Counted from the stretch's first letter, positions 35,381 through 48,178 are shown. The stretch: 64,000 nucleotides of DNA from Ananas comosus (GCF_001540865.1 NC_033625.1:7521798-7585797); one strand, 5' to 3'. The notes: generated by a model from the sequence alone, not told the origin. Program-made: numbers and translations.

Positions 35381-35810
35381 GTTGCCATGTGGTGTGTCTA
35401 CGTTGGCCCGTTTAAATTGAACCCGATCAACATAATATGTGGATTGGAATTTATCCTAATAAATTAAGAATATGGATAAATTATATATTTCTTATTAGTT
35501 AAAAAATATATCTCTTAGTGAATATCCTAACAGATATTCTAATCCTAATCTTTATGTGAGAATCAGGATATTTTAAGGGGTTCTAATAATCTATTAATAT
35601 GATCCATTTCTCCTGAATTTTGTATCTACGAGAATCTACGGGAATGCACGAGATAATTGACTTTCCTTCTTCTCTCTACATTTTCTCTGGAATTTCTACC
35701 TACGTTTCTGAAATTTTAGAGTGTGGACATAGAACAGAACTCTAGTAGCCCTCTTCATATCTGACAATCTGCAGCATATAGGAAAAGGCGAGAAACGTAA
35801 GGCGAGATAC
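35381..35810 (+). repeat. 3' LTR of the copia element
   Basis: Begins TGTTGCCATGTGGTGTGTC and matches 28095-28510. The right border is approximate. Confidence 0.8.
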
Positions 35811-37179
35811 GTGAAAGGTCTAGAAGTATCAAGATAAGGACGATCAAAGAAAGCTAGTAAAACAAGCTAACCTGATCAGCTTTTGGCCTGGATACATTGG
35901 CTATCCAGTTTGTAAGTTTCCGCTGCTCTCTTATTCTAACAACTAGAATATTATCATTCTATTCTTAATCTGGTTTTTTAATTTAAATAGTTATTCCAAG
36001 AACGCCGTAATTTACATATAGTGCGTGCTTTTTTACCCAAAACAAAGAAGAATCTTAAAAAAGCCCACCTAAGCCTTGTTTCAACTGTCAATTAACTAGT
36101 TATGTCTTTTGGCTTTATACAAATGTTGCATACTGTGAATTCACAAGTTGCTTCAAATTCAGAACAAAATGCTTTACTTAATCTTATAATAAAACTCTAC
36201 AATTTAATAATTGGATTTCAATTTTGAAATTATAACTCGTGCTTAGTTCTTTATGATTTACACTTCTCTACCAATTAAATACCATCACGTATGCCAATAC
36301 ATAAGTATTGTAAAATTCATTTGTAAACATTACATTACTCAATCCACTGATAACCAAAACCGAGGGATGGGGCTGTTGATGTAAGGGTTCACCGTATTCG
36401 CGAAAGCATGTATTCGCAAAAGAGAGAAAGAAAGAAACAAACGATACGCTTCAGGAAACCACCCTTCTGCCCCAGGTACAGAAGTGCTGCAAGAAAAAAG
36501 CAATTCTATTTCTGGATTTATATACTCTGCCGTCTTTGTGACATTTCCACTTTCACATACAATGGTTCAATTCCTCAACACATGATGGAACCTTCGTGAG
36601 GAAACATTCTAATATTATTTCCTTGACAGCAAAAGTCACTTTTTTTCTGCAAGCTTCATCATGTAGCATTTACAACACCTAAACAAATCAGAGCAGAATC
36701 ATTCACAACTCAATCATGTAGTATTTACAACACATAAACAAATCGCACACGCAATAACAGGCCACCCGAAGTGCGAGTAGAACTGTTCTGAGAAGCACAA
36801 TCATTTCTTTCTTTTTCCCTAGAACTGCCATAATAATTTCTCACTACGACAAAGCAGAAGTTCAGCGCTTCTGCTATTTCGCACTCATAAACTTATTTCA
36901 GCTTTCTGCGACAGCAAAAATCTCAATTATTTTTTGTTTATAGTTAACTAGCTGTTGCTTTTCAAAGTAGATAAGTTGGTTCGCCAAGAACAAGCAGGCA
37001 CTAAAACGAAATCAATTTATGCCTAAGATTCAAAGAAAGCTATCTTAACGAGACCAGAAATGATTGAATGTTTTCGATATCCAAAGCGTGGTTTCAGTTT
37101 AAACACAATTTGACAACTAAGATGAGTTAAACCAGTTTCAAACTACCAGTGGTGGGCGCCCCCCTCACCTGGTTCTTTT
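35811..37179. other. Downstream flank and probable 3' UTR of the TLP gene
   Basis: No further gene. The part next to 37180 should hold the 3' UTR of the minus-strand TLP gene; a clear poly(A) signal was not identified. Confidence 0.4.
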
Positions 37180-40100
37180 CTATTCACAAGCCAACTTGGT
37201 GTCGAAGCTGCTCAAACAAATAGCAAAAGCCTGGAATGCTGAGAGCGGGTATCGGTAATCCATCGTGAACATATCCTTCGCGACCTTCCCGAACTGTAGA
37301 ATGACCTTATCATGGTCAGAAGAAGACGTCGCCGGCGGTGGGGGCACTGTGGCCGCCGCAGGCTGCTGAGTTGCGGCGATGAGCTGAAAATTCTTCACCG
37401 ATGCGACCGTTACCCGCCCTCGGAAGTTGAGGCACCAGCACTGCAGCTGCTCGTGCCACCGCGGCGGCTTGTTCTTGAGCACCAAGGGCTGGACTCCTTT
37501 TGCACCCTCCTCCTCGCCCCCATCACGAGTTAGGGCTTCGCCGATGATGTCAGAGAACCGAGAGCTACTGAAGTCGATCGAGCGGTCGGTGATAGAGGAG
37601 GCAGTGCGGAAGGAATCCTCCAACAGGCGGGGAAGGAGGCGGTCCGGCTGACTCGGGACGGAGCCGCCAGGCTCGAGGGCAGAGGCCGGGATGGAGTGCA
37701 TAACACAGTGCATTTTGCGGGGACCGCGGGTGCCGAGGACGTTCAGCTCATAGGTCACCTGCGCAATTGGGTACGTTCCCGTCGGGACTTTCGGGGACAC
37801 TTTGGTGGAGAATCGGCGGCTGGTTCGCCCGCTGGGTGGGCAGAGGGCGGCAGAGTTGGTGTATGGAGGCTGGGTGTCATAGATTATGAACTTGGTGCCG
37901 AGGAAATTTGACCTGCAAAAATGGGTGAACGAATCTCAAACATAATTTGATCACTCAATCAATAGGGAAAATTGCATTGTTGGTCCCCAAACTTATTCAA
38001 GAGTTGTACTTTGGTCCCTGATCTTTTGGAGCAGACATGCGGTGCCCAGATTTTCAATTGTCGTCTCGAGTAAGTCATTTCCATCATCTCCCATTAAGTA
38101 AGCGACATTGAAGCTGTGGTAACTACCACATATGCATACCCCGAAGCCACATATGCACCCGAGGCGTTGACGTGGCTAGAATATAGGCATATCATGAAGT
38201 CACCTATGCACCAAAGGCCCATACTCGATTAGACATAATCTGATGCATCAGCTTATGTGGCATTCATGGTATGTGCTTTTGTTGTACGTGTGACCTCGAT
38301 AAACTTTGCTATCACTTACAAAGATTCGGAAAAATTTGGAGTGTTGAGTGGCGACTTTAAAAGATTGGGGACCAAAGTGATGCTCTCCACCAAAAAAAAG
38401 TTCAGTGACCAATATAGCAACTTACCCAATCAATCCACCAAAAGATCTCGTTTCCTTTAAAATTGAAATTTCCTTACCGTAGTTTTCCGATATACGTGCT
38501 GCTTGACTTTGAAATATTGTCCGCGTCCATCGAAATTATGTATTCCGTGCAGGTTGTCCGACGATTCCTTTTAGCTGATAGAAGGAACTTTCCACTCTCA
38601 ACAAGCACGGCTGCTTCATCAAATTCGGTAACAAGTCGATTTAGCAAAATTTAATGAATAGATCTACTAGCAACAAAGCTAAACTTCCATTTAAAAGAAG
38701 TGGATGCAGGAACCAACATCTCAAAAGTGAAAACATATAAAAGGAAAAGCCCAAGGGCAATAATCCATAATAATCCACTCATATTGTGTAAAGCAGGGAC
38801 GAAAACAGTCGAATATGACCTGGTATTTGACAAAATTATATTCGCTTCCATATTTAAAGCATGGATATGATTCTTGGATACAGATATTAAATGGATACTG
38901 GATTTCATAATTATATTTGATCAAAACAAATTCGAATACAATTCGAATTTGGGATAAATACAGATATGAATCGAATTTTCATGCTTTCAAATACCTGCAA
39001 TAAGAAATTATTAGGCATTAGTTTAAAAAAAAATATTTTGGATTTTAAAATTTTTTATTTAACAAGCTCTATACATGATTATCTTCCCTATACATTAAAA
39101 ATAAGCTGATTGCTGGTATTCGAATCCATATCTGAATCCAAATCCTTATGCGAAGAAAAAACTGATTTCGAAATATTTTTTATTGTTATTGCTGAATTCA
39201 AATTCGAATTCGAATCCGACAGAACAGCCAATTTTGGCATCCAAATATAACTCTGACCGAATTCAGTTTCGGATTTGATCACATAATATCCTAACTAGCG
39301 AACAGGGTATGCTGGAAAACTAGTAAAAGAAAACTGTGATTTACATCCAACGTCGAAGTTAACAGCTGGAAAGAAAACCAAACCTATCTACTTATCAACA
39401 ATATTAACAAATGACATATAGGAAGAAAATTTCCATGATGGAAAAGGTAAAAATCCATAGAAGCAACAATGGTCCCATATTTGAAGAATCTGCAAAAATT
39501 ATTAGATTAATATGGACCACATCCTAGCAGTAGTGCTTCCGCATTGTAGACTTTGGTTATATAAGTGTTCCGTTAAATTGCTAGTAAGAATGGATTAGTC
39601 AAACATTACCATATGCATGAGCAGGGTTATTTCTAGCCGTTAATCCAACATACTTTGAACACATATTGTTTAAGCAGTCAAATGTATTAGTATTATATTC
39701 CGCTAATAAACATCAAATTATCAAACCTGTGCCTAAAACTAGAATGTGTACAGAATTTTTCCTACCAAGTAGGAAGATTCACTGTGCGAGAGCATATAAT
39801 AGAAAAGTAATTAGTCCACAACTAACATTCTTACCGCACGAATTGGTGATTCAATGTATGTGTTATCATCTCCATTATAAAAAAGAAACGAAAAGAAAAG
39901 AAAAGAAAAGCATGTCATCTTGAAGCCAATAGGAATTTGGCAAAATTTTTGGTAATGTTAAATTCAGTATACACGAAAAGGCACAGAAAAAAATCATGAA
40001 AGATTGCAAAACCCATTAGAGCCACTAATTATTTGAAACAACTTACCAGGGCTAAGACACAAGTAAAGGTGATAAGTTAGCTTTGATTTGTCCCTCTTTA

Positions 40101-40987
40101 TAAAACATTGGATCATTCCATCATGAGGTCCGGGCTGTGGAGGAAAAGTAGTAGTTAGTAAGTAGTCTAATTCATCCAGAAGCATTAAATGAGCAAAAAA
40201 TTGCCTTAATTTATTAACATTGTTAAATACAGAAAATCTACAATGACAGCTTCAGTCGTGGGTGTTAATTAATACTTTTATTAAGAAAGCAAAGGTCGCT
40301 AGGTTCCAATTAATACAAGCAAGAATCAATTAGTTCTAAAGGCTTATACATATATATTTTTCCCTGTAAAATCTAGGGGTTAGACAAGTAATCATTCTAG
40401 GAAGTTGGTTTTGTGATTTTAAAAAGTGTTTTCTTTATAGAGCAGCAATACGATAATAAGGGTGTGCGCTTATATGAGAAACTAAGTTTCGGAAATGGAT
40501 GCATGAAAATTTAGTTTTCACAGTAATACATATCAAATAGATGATTTCACAGGGTATACATCTAAAAACCTCTTACTTAATTGATGGAAAGATCAAGGAG
40601 AATAACCTGCTTCAGAGATAAAGGAAAGGTGAGCTTCGCACAAAACTCTGGGCTCCTCACAATCTCCTCACACATCTCCCTCCATGCTTTACAAACGCCC
40701 GCGCAAGCCACGACATGCTTTCGTGCTGGCCAAACACTTTCACTTGCTTCCAATCTCTTAATCACATCGCGAAGTAGCTCTGGAGGAAGGCTAGCCCAAC
40801 GGCTTGTCTGAATCACTTCAGGAGAATCGTGCACTTCATGCACAGCTCCATGAGATTTTCCCCTATGATGATGATGGTGCCCAGCTAGACTTAGACCCGG
40901 TAACCCAGAAAGCCTCACCTCAAAGCTCCGCCTTGATAAACTCCCAAAACTGTCCCTAACATCCCTAACTATGCTTCGAAACGACAT
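37180..40987 (-). CDS. Tubby-like F-box protein (TLP)
   Basis: Four coding exons, all with GT..AG borders: 40607-40987, 40047-40134, 38478-38610 and 37912-37180 (1335 nt, 444 aa plus stop). Exon 1 opens [20 protein letters not shown] and holds the F-box ([20 protein letters not shown], then [13 protein letters not shown]), which recruits SKP1 in SCF ubiquitin ligases. The tubby domain covers exons 2-4 ([48 protein letters not shown]). It ends with both tubby signatures, [14 protein letters not shown] and [16 protein letters not shown]. The length matches plant TLPs, where the tubby domain binds membrane phosphoinositides and the protein is linked to stress and ABA responses. Family knowledge gives the role; its job here is inferred. 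The only long inserts are in introns. No disabling change seen. Confidence 0.95.
37964..38427. mobile_element. MITE in TLP intron 3
   Basis: The ends are inverted: 'gggaaaattgc..ttggtccccaaact' on the left and 'aagttcagtgaccaa..gcaacttaccc' on the right. AATCAAT flanks both sides (37957-37963 and 38428-38434), a TSD of about 7 bp. The 'ggtccctaaact/ggaccaa' type of end is widespread in plant introns. It takes up most of the 565-bp intron. Confidence 0.75.
38780..39290. repeat. Repeat with GAATTCGAATC-type motifs in TLP intron 2
   Basis: Many short copies of 'attcgaat', 'gatacagatat' and 'gaatccatatctgaatcc' in both orientations within the 1.4-kb intron 2. Probably a transposon fragment; class unknown. 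Confidence 0.4.
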
Positions 40988-42036
40988 CTAAACCAACAAA
41001 TGTATAATACTGCAGTAAGAGCCTTCAAAATGTAGCACCCTAGAAAAAAAAAAACAATCAGAACTCATCCTTACTCTTTAGAATGAACGAAAAGAGAGAA
41101 GAGAAAAACACTATTATTAGCACCATCACCTCTTCTTTTCTTTTCTTCTTCTGGACTAATAATGTTCTATTTGCAAATAGAAACCCTCATGCTTCCTTCA
41201 TAAGGATTACAATAAATATATTCCTGAAAACAAGAAATGGTAACGAGATACTTATATAGAGGCAGAGAGGAATAATACTGTTTAACAAACTATAAATAGT
41301 TATGAGAAAGTAGCGGCTGCCAGTGTTATTTACAAAAACCAATCATCAAAAAGAAAAAAAAGGAGAAAAGGCAAAAATGTACAGGCACAAACTACAACTA
41401 TGGTACATTTTGAGTTAATTTATGTATATCTAACTTTTGACTATTTGTGATTTCACTGCAGTTCCGTCATATTTTACAATGAAAAATTTTGCAATCTAAC
41501 GAGATTTTCTTAAACTGCCTGTTGGAAGCCATTGAAGGGTTTAGAACCTGCTGAAGAAGTAGTGGAATGAAAAAAAATAATGAAAGGCTAGGTACTGAGA
41601 TAAAAAATATATATATATTATACATTTTAGCTCCCCATTTCAAAAATGCGCTAATAGTTCGCGTAATCTCACATTTTACATTAAAAAAAAAATGGTGAAC
41701 TTGGAAAGGAGAGACAAAAGCAAAATAGTTGCGATTAACCACGGATAGCTAGTGCCAGTTGGCAATGCTTCAACCACTTGCCATGTATGATATAAGCATA
41801 GGCTATCGAAAAATACCAATTTTGCACAAAATATATTTTAATCAAAAATTTTGTAAAGAAAAATAGTTTATGAATCAGTATGCTATGGTTAACTCCATTT
41901 TCTTCATACCTTTTAAAGAAATTATCATGTCCTAGTTTGCGGAGAAAGCTACAGTGCAATACATAGTCTAAGCTCCAAAGCAAATTGATGTGAAAAATTA
42001 AATTTTGATATTATTTTCAAGTCCATTATTAAGTAA

Positions 42037-42363
42037 GCGAGCCCAAAATGCTTAATTCTAGATATTATTACTAGGGTAGACTTGCCCAGACGTCCTCGTC
42101 AGCCCTAAACACACAGCCCAAGATCACGAGGTGATGTGAGACTTATCTTGCTAACCTTTGTCTGTCATTCCGATCCTGACTCAGTCAAAACTCATCTTAT
42201 ACTTTCGGCACATCTCACATTTTCGGCTGGTGAACTGGCTCTGATACCAAATGTAACGACTCGACCTGCTACCAATAATAACTCGTTAGGCCAAAACCAC
42301 CAGCCCAAAATGTTTAAGCCCTATTATTATTACTAGGATGGATTTCTCTTATAAATCTAATGA
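42037..42363 (-). mobile_element. Eroded TRIM in the TLP leader intron
   Basis: A partial LTR (42037-42080) is followed by a TRIM interior like that of 7316-7543 ('gacgtcctcgtcagccc', 'acagcccaagatca'). Next comes the primer site GGCTCTGATACCA (42238-42250 region), then a second LTR starting TGTAACGACTCGACC at 42252 and lost after 42362. Both outer LTR ends are missing. Confidence 0.8.
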
Positions 42364-42958
42364 GCTACTTTTACATAGGAAGCGCTTCTTAAATTAAGAG
42401 AAAAGAAAGGAGCTACTTTTACATGAAATTACTTCGAAAAATGAGCTACAATTAAGTTAATTTGTAGCACAAACAGGAAAAAGCATCAAATCAAAAAATT
42501 ACCAAGCGATCTAAGACCAAGTTTTCAACTTTTTGGGGGAATACAACAAAGTGGAGCCCTAATTTTACATATTTAACACATGGTCTAAAAACAATACACA
42601 AATTAAAAACACGAATTTACCAAAACTGTAGCTGGAGCAAAAGATCCGACCAATTTAGCTCAAAAGACTCACAAATTCCTCCAAATTAGGCCGCATTAAG
42701 ACAAAATTAACCGCTGAATCCGCGATCTAACCTCGAATCGACTCGAAATCGACAGGAGAAACGCAGCGAATCCCCCCAAATTCGCTCTCGAGGCGATCTA
42801 ACCTCGAGTCCACGCCCCAAATTGGGGGCAGGTGCCGAAACTTCGCAAAAGAGACCTCAAATTTCCCGGAATTTTTAAACTTAGCCTTCGATCGATCGCT
42901 CCACGCAAGGAATCGGTCGTCCAAAAACACAAACTCCTCTCACCCTCTTCACAAACCA

Positions 42959-42986
42959 TCTCTCTCTCTCTCTCTCTCTCTCTCTA
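42959..42986. repeat. (TC)n/(GA)n microsatellite near the TLP 5' end
   Basis: On the gene's strand it is a GA run in the leader or core promoter, a context recognised by plant BPC/GAGA-binding proteins. Confidence 0.85.
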
Positions 42987-43029
42987 AGTGGATCTCAAGA
43001 GCTTCGTGAAACGGAGTTGAACGATGGGT

Positions 43030-43766
43030 GAGGAGAAAGAAGAAATGAGAGAGAGAGAGGAAAAGCTCAGTTTTTGTTCATGGGTAAAATGTATGCATAA
43101 TCCCTGTAGTTTCTTTTATTCGCAACTTACTCTATTTACTTTGGCTTAATTACACTCTCCATTGCACTGCTTTTTTTTTAAAAAAAATACTATTATATTA
43201 TTATATTTTATCAATTTCCATACTACATTTTAGATTTTTTTTATTTTTCAACCTTACACTATTTTATTTTCTTATAGATATCACAAAACATTTTTTTCCC
43301 TACTAATCTCTATATTACTATTAATAAATCTAATTTTTAACAAATCTGATAATTTTATTAAGAGTCATTAGTTAAATAGTAAAAAATATATAAAATGAAT
43401 CCCGATGATAGTCTAATTGAAAACTTCTATCAAGTTACTTTCAATCATTTTTTGTTGTTTTTATGTATTCTTATTATTTTTATTCAGAATGAGCTGAATA
43501 TATGCTATACTACCTTTAACTAGTATTTATTAATAATTTTTATATAAAATATTATAAGTTTACTGCTTATAGTATAGTGATTGAAGAGAAAAAAAATAGT
43601 TTAATGGTGTCTTTGAAAAGAAAATAGGAAAGTGTAATTAAGCCATTTATTTTTTACTTAAACACTTTGTGTGCTGCATGTTTCATTATAAATGTACATG
43701 TGGATCTCGACATGGGTGCAGGTGAAAGGTGAAGTCGCGAGTTTTGACAGTACTAAAGCTTGTAAA
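43030..43766. other. AT-rich upstream DNA
   Basis: Probably the distal promoter side of the TLP gene. No distinct element identified. Confidence 0.35.
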
Positions 43767-43890
43767 TGTAACAATCCGACCCACTAGCAACAATAACTCG
43801 TTGAGTCCAAACCACCGACTCAAATTACTTAAACTCGGCTATTATTATTAGCGTGTAGGGCACCGAATGTGGGATTATTAGGGCATTACA
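43767..43890 (-). mobile_element. TRIM solo LTR
   Basis: A single LTR of the 153-bp family with an internal deletion (124 bp): on the minus strand it starts TGTAATGCCCTAATAATCCC and ends GTCGGATTGTTACA. A perfect TSD, GTAAA, at 43762-43766 and 43891-43895 shows it arose by LTR-LTR recombination after a normal insertion. Confidence 0.9.
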
Positions 43891-43895
43891 GTAAA

Positions 43896-44559
43896 TTGTC
43901 TTATAACTCGTACAGAGGCATCACCCTTCGACTTTGCAGCGCCGTCAAATATGCAATATCTGGAAGTAGCAAGAGTTCATTGAACTACTCGAGTTTGGAT
44001 TCTGATTTTCACCACTTAAAATGTTTTTAACCGTTAGAATTTTACAATATATGACTATTGTGGGGGATTGAACATATTATTTGATTCTTTTTTTTTTTTT
44101 ACTTTTGAGCGGCACAATAATTATCGGTGAGAAGCGTCGGAAATATGTACAAATTAAAAATTATAATTGTTAGGATCTACAACAGATTATAAATAAAATT
44201 TTCAAATCACAATCACAAAAAAAATTCCCTATAATAGGTAAGTTTCAGTGAACTAATTATTCTAAACATCCAAAAAAACCTAAAATTAAAAAAAAAAAAA
44301 ATTGTAACAGTCATACCACAAAAGGATGTAATTCAAACTAATATTATTATGCCATGTCAAATACTGAAGGATATAACTAAAAATAATATAATAATTTTCT
44401 ATTAAAATGTTATACAAAAATAATAATTATAGTTGTATATGTGTGCAGCATAAAAATTATTGATTTTTTATATTATTATTCCTGAGAAGTTAAAAAAGTA
44501 TGGACTGACTTGCAAACTTTGAACAGTACAGGGACTATTTATACATTTTAACCTTATTT
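43896..44559. other. AT-rich intergenic DNA
   Basis: No gene seen. Confidence 0.45.
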
Positions 44560-44735
44560 TATCCGGTCCGATTCATAGTGGGCAGAGTAGCGAGCTGAGA
44601 GTTGACCGTCCGTTCCGTTTAATCTAACGGCGGTCTCGGACTTTGACGGCGTTACTGTTCGCGCACGCGGAAGAAGTGGGACCCGGACACCAACATTTTG
44701 CCTGCACCGGGTGCACCATTACACTCGTGCACCCT
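44560..44735. promoter_or_regulatory. GC-richer island, possible promoter remnant
   Basis: GC-rich sequence in AT-rich surroundings with a W-box-like GTTGACCG and 'taacggcggtc', text common in plant promoters. 'gcaccgggtgcaccattaca' and its echo form a short inverted structure. No adjacent reading frame supports a gene. Confidence 0.3.
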
Positions 44736-46140
44736 GGTTTTTTTTAATAGGCTTTTATGGTTGGTTCATTGTACTTTTCACCGGTTTAGTAATTATAAAT
44801 TTATTAAAATAAATAACTAATTTAAAATTTGATAATAAAATATTATTGATTGATTCAAATCAAATAAATTAAAAAAATTAAATAATAAAATTAAAATTTT
44901 AAAAAATAGATAATTAATTTAAAATAATCAATAGTTTAAATAAATTTTTTACATTTTTATCTATAATAAATCAGTTGTCATATATTTCGCGATTTTTAAT
45001 GTCGTCCTTTGTGCCTAGGAACATTATGCACATGCTATCAATCTCATTCGTTTTTTTTCAATAAACTAACAAAAATAATATAAAATAATTAAATTTCAGA
45101 TATTAATAATCAATTTTTTTATCAATTACGTAAGAAAGGGATGCTGATTTTTTCTCCTATATTAAAAAAAGAATTAATTCCATACAGCTCTCTGTAAAAT
45201 TAGTAAGTAGCGAATATGTTCTTAAAAGATTTAACTTTTATATATTTTTTCTGCAAAAGTCTCGATATTTTCAAATATGTCACTGTCATTAGAATTCATT
45301 TAGAAAAATTTAATTAATCACAGATTAAACAATTAACCTTAATTAATTTTTGATATTTGTATCCCTCTTATATTATCTTGTTATAATTTTTAGAAAATCA
45401 TATTTATGATGACAAAATTAAAAAGTATAAATAGTTTTTTAACAATAACAAATCATACGGATATATTTGAAAATATTAAAATTTTTATAGAAATAATATA
45501 TAAAAATTAAATTTTATAAAAATATATATTTATTATTTACTATACTTATAAAGTCGGTATGAAATTAATTCTAAAAAAATAAGGAAGGACGAAAACTTGC
45601 ACACCAATCACTATCATGAGTGGCCCCGCCCTCAAACAGTGCCACCTGTCAAATTTAAATTTCTATTAATATTTTGTGAAATTTAATTTCTTGTTCGCAA
45701 AGCGTATGATGTTCGCAGCAGTTGAAAAATGAAGCGGTTGGGGCTTCCATATAAATATTTTCTCAATTATATTTAAATAGAAATAAATAAAATTTATCTG
45801 AATTATAAATTATTTTAAGTCAATTATTCAATCTTTTCAATTTTTGATTTTTAATGCCCAATCTTTCGCATTGTTTATTTGATCTAAATAATTTGATAAT
45901 TTTTTTAAATACAAAATTTAAATTAATTATTTAATTTATTAAATTTATAACTATATAAAGTATATAAAATATACTAGCTAAATTCATAAGCATAAACGAC
46001 ACATTTTTATCTTATATTTATTGGAGATCTAATTCGTTTTTTTTTTTTTTTAAAGATTAGGTAGGTAAATCTAAATAGATGAAAGTTGAGATAAATTTAA
46101 ACATTTTTACTTTATATTTATTTGAGAGAGAAATGTAAAA
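44736..46140. other. AT-rich intergenic DNA
   Basis: No gene or bounded element recognised. Confidence 0.45.
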
Positions 46141-46142
46141 TG

Positions 46143-46270
46143 CTACTGTTTCATTCATTCTTTTTAAAAAATAAAATTAGCTAACAATGTAAAACAGTAA
46201 AGCTTCAAATTTGGAACCTCGGGGTACCAATCGTGAAGCCCTTGGTCACCTGCGCAAGAGAAGGCCAATG
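46143..46270 (-). mobile_element. tRNA-derived SINE, diverged
   Basis: The minus strand reads 'cgcaggtgaccaagggcttcacg', 'ttggtacc' and 'ccaaatttgaagc' (a weakened B box), like the better copy at 48193-50779. The 3' tail is decayed. Confidence 0.6.
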
Positions 46271-46384
46271 CAATTAGAAATGTTGGTGCTGAAAATATTA
46301 GATTTTGATAAGATGAAAGAATTTCAATTGTGTTTTGATCAAATTTCAATATAAATTTGCTAAAAGAGAGTAATGCTACTGGTA

Positions 46385-46585
46385 TACCCGAAAGTAGGGG
46401 TGTCAACGAGCCGAACACGAGCAAGCTGGGGCCTTCACTCGATATCTTAAAAAACTAGCTTGTATTCGGCTCGTTTATTAAACGAGTCAAACACGAGCTG
46501 GTTCGTTAAAGTATCTGAGTCGAAAAATTCAGCTCGTGTTCAGCTCGTTAATAAATAAGCCGAACACAAGCTAGCTCACGAGCTA
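46385..46585. repeat. CGAGC/GCTCG hairpin-rich repeat
   Basis: Begins 'aggggtgtcaacgagccgaa' and consists of inverted 'cggctcgtttattaaacgag' and 'acgagctggttcgttaa' units. The same type recurs near 9855, 47370-47545, 53210-53335, 55225-55330 and 57365-57490. Non-coding dispersed family. Confidence 0.6.
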
Positions 46586-46814
46586 GCTAACGAATAATAA
46601 GTTAAATAAATTGCATTGGATATATATAAAAAATAAATTTATAAAATTTTACCCATTAAGCTTTGATCTATGATTGAAATTTTACATATAAATGAGTCTT
46701 TTTATAATTGAGCTTGGATTATTTTTTGCTAAAAATCAAAANGACTTTTCGCCTTTTTTTTTTCTTTTTTTTTTTTTTTCTTTTTTTTCTGTGGAGACGT
46801 ATCGCAGCGGATTT

Positions 46815-47190
46815 TCGTTTTAAAATCCTTTTTGAAGTTTTTGGGGGGACACCAAAGTACGTAAGGGTGAAAGTATGGGACACCAAATTTTGCATAGTTA
46901 AACGGGGGGGCACCAAAGTAAAAAGAGAAAACAATAGTTAAAATAATAAAAAAAAAAGAATTTAGTCACTGTTTTAATTTTAATTTCCTATGATTTCACT
47001 TATAAGCTATTTATATCTACCAATAGACTTCAAAAAACATATATTAAATTGCTTTATAATTGCTTTTTCGAAGACTTTTCTATTTTTGCTTTGGTGTCCC
47101 CCCGTTTAACTATGTAAAATTTGGTGTCCCATGATTTCACTCTTACGTACTTTGGTGTCCCCCCCAAAAACTTCAAAAGGGTTTTAAAAT
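46815..47190. repeat. Inverted repeat with ~110-bp arms
   Basis: The left arm (about 46820-46925) and right arm (about 47085-47190) are inverted copies. Shared pieces are 'gaagtttttggggggacacc', 'aaagtacgtaag', 'gggacaccaaattttgcata' and 'gttaaacgggggg'. The N at 46742 and a long T run lie just to the left. Likely a small foldback transposon. Confidence 0.8.
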
Positions 47191-47369
47191 ACATATGTGA
47201 GATTTTTCCTCATGACATCTAGAATGTGAAAGAATAGAATCTTAAATGTTTTTAAATTTATAAAAAATCATTTTTACTTTTTACAATTATACTATTTATT
47301 TTTTAATTACTGGAAATTTATCTTGCCAATATTCTATATTTAGAGTGAAAACCCATCCCCACCGTTAGG

Positions 47370-47545
47370 TCGAGCCACAAGCGCTCGGTCGAGCACAAGC
47401 CGACCTTTACTTTAGCTTTAGCTTAACGAACAAATCATTTGTTCGACTTGTACTCGACTTAAAAAATCGAGCAAATTATTTATTCGGCTTGTGCTCGACT
47501 CCAGTCGAGCGAGCGCGAGCATAAGCCGAGCTATTGTCGAGCTCA
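47370..47545. repeat. CGAGC-type repeat fragment
   Basis: Same dispersed type as 46385-46585 ('gagcacaagccg', 'gagcgagcgcgagc'). Confidence 0.5.
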
Positions 47546-48178
47546 TATATATAAAATATATATATATTCCCTTTCCTGTTGCTTAATTATTTAGATCATT
47601 TAAAACTCGAGATCTCCAGTTGTATAGCTGCATGATTTGCTTTTCAGTGAAAAATGAATAGGCTTTATCTGTTCTTCTGTAACTTATAATTTAATAATCA
47701 CCAGTTTAATCTATGGTATATGGATGATTAGTACAATAGAAATTAAATAATAAATAAGATACATGTTTGTTAAATGGAAGCATTAGTTAAATATTTTCAG
47801 ATGGATAGTGGACAAGTTCTAGAATTTTAATTCGTAGATTAGTTTATTTTTCAATTGTAAATCCATTGTAATTTTAAAAAAACTATTTTACACTTTAATT
47901 GAATATTGTAAGTATGGTATGCAAAAAATATTTTTAATTGCTTGATATTAACTATCTTCTTCCAAATAGTATTGGTAAAAACGTATAAAACTTATCTGAA
48001 CTTTAGATCATTTTAAATCGAATATCCAATCTTTTAAAATTTTGATTTTACTATTCAATATGTCAATTTGTTTGATTTGAATTAGTCAATAGTACTTTAA
48101 TTTCAAACTTTAAATAACTATTTTAATGAATTTATAATTGCGAGAACTGCATGAATATTTGAAAATTTGAGTAGTAAA
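47546..48178. other. AT-rich intergenic DNA
   Basis: No gene or bounded element. Confidence 0.4.

Larger units (their letters stand above)
28095..35810 (+). mobile_element. Decayed Ty1-copia retrotransposon with two nested TRIMs
   Basis: Direct repeats at 28095-28510 and 35381-35810 both begin TGTTGCCATGTGGTGTG and are clearly related but diverged along their length. Between them, in copia order, lie gag, a CCHC zinc knuckle, protease, GAG-pre-integrase, integrase, reverse transcriptase and RNase H. The order integrase before RT marks Ty1-copia rather than Ty3-gypsy. Many stops and frameshifts, plus LTR divergence, show it is old and inactive. A Cassandra (30978-31595) and a second TRIM (32384-32896) are inserted in it, and a GC-rich block lies in the leader. 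The exact LTR 3' ends and the TSD are uncertain. Confidence 0.9.
40988..43020 (-). other. Probable 5' UTR intron and leader exon of the TLP gene
   Basis: The ATG at 40987 is preceded directly by a good acceptor (TTTGTTGGTTTAG, 40988-41000), so a leader intron probably ends there. GC-richer sequence at about 42730-42960, read on the minus strand, looks like a plant 5' leader and contains possible donors of the CGAGGTTAGATC type. A GA repeat at 42959-42986 lies just upstream. A 5' UTR intron is known in this family. Exact borders need transcript data. A TRIM fragment lies within. Confidence 0.5.
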
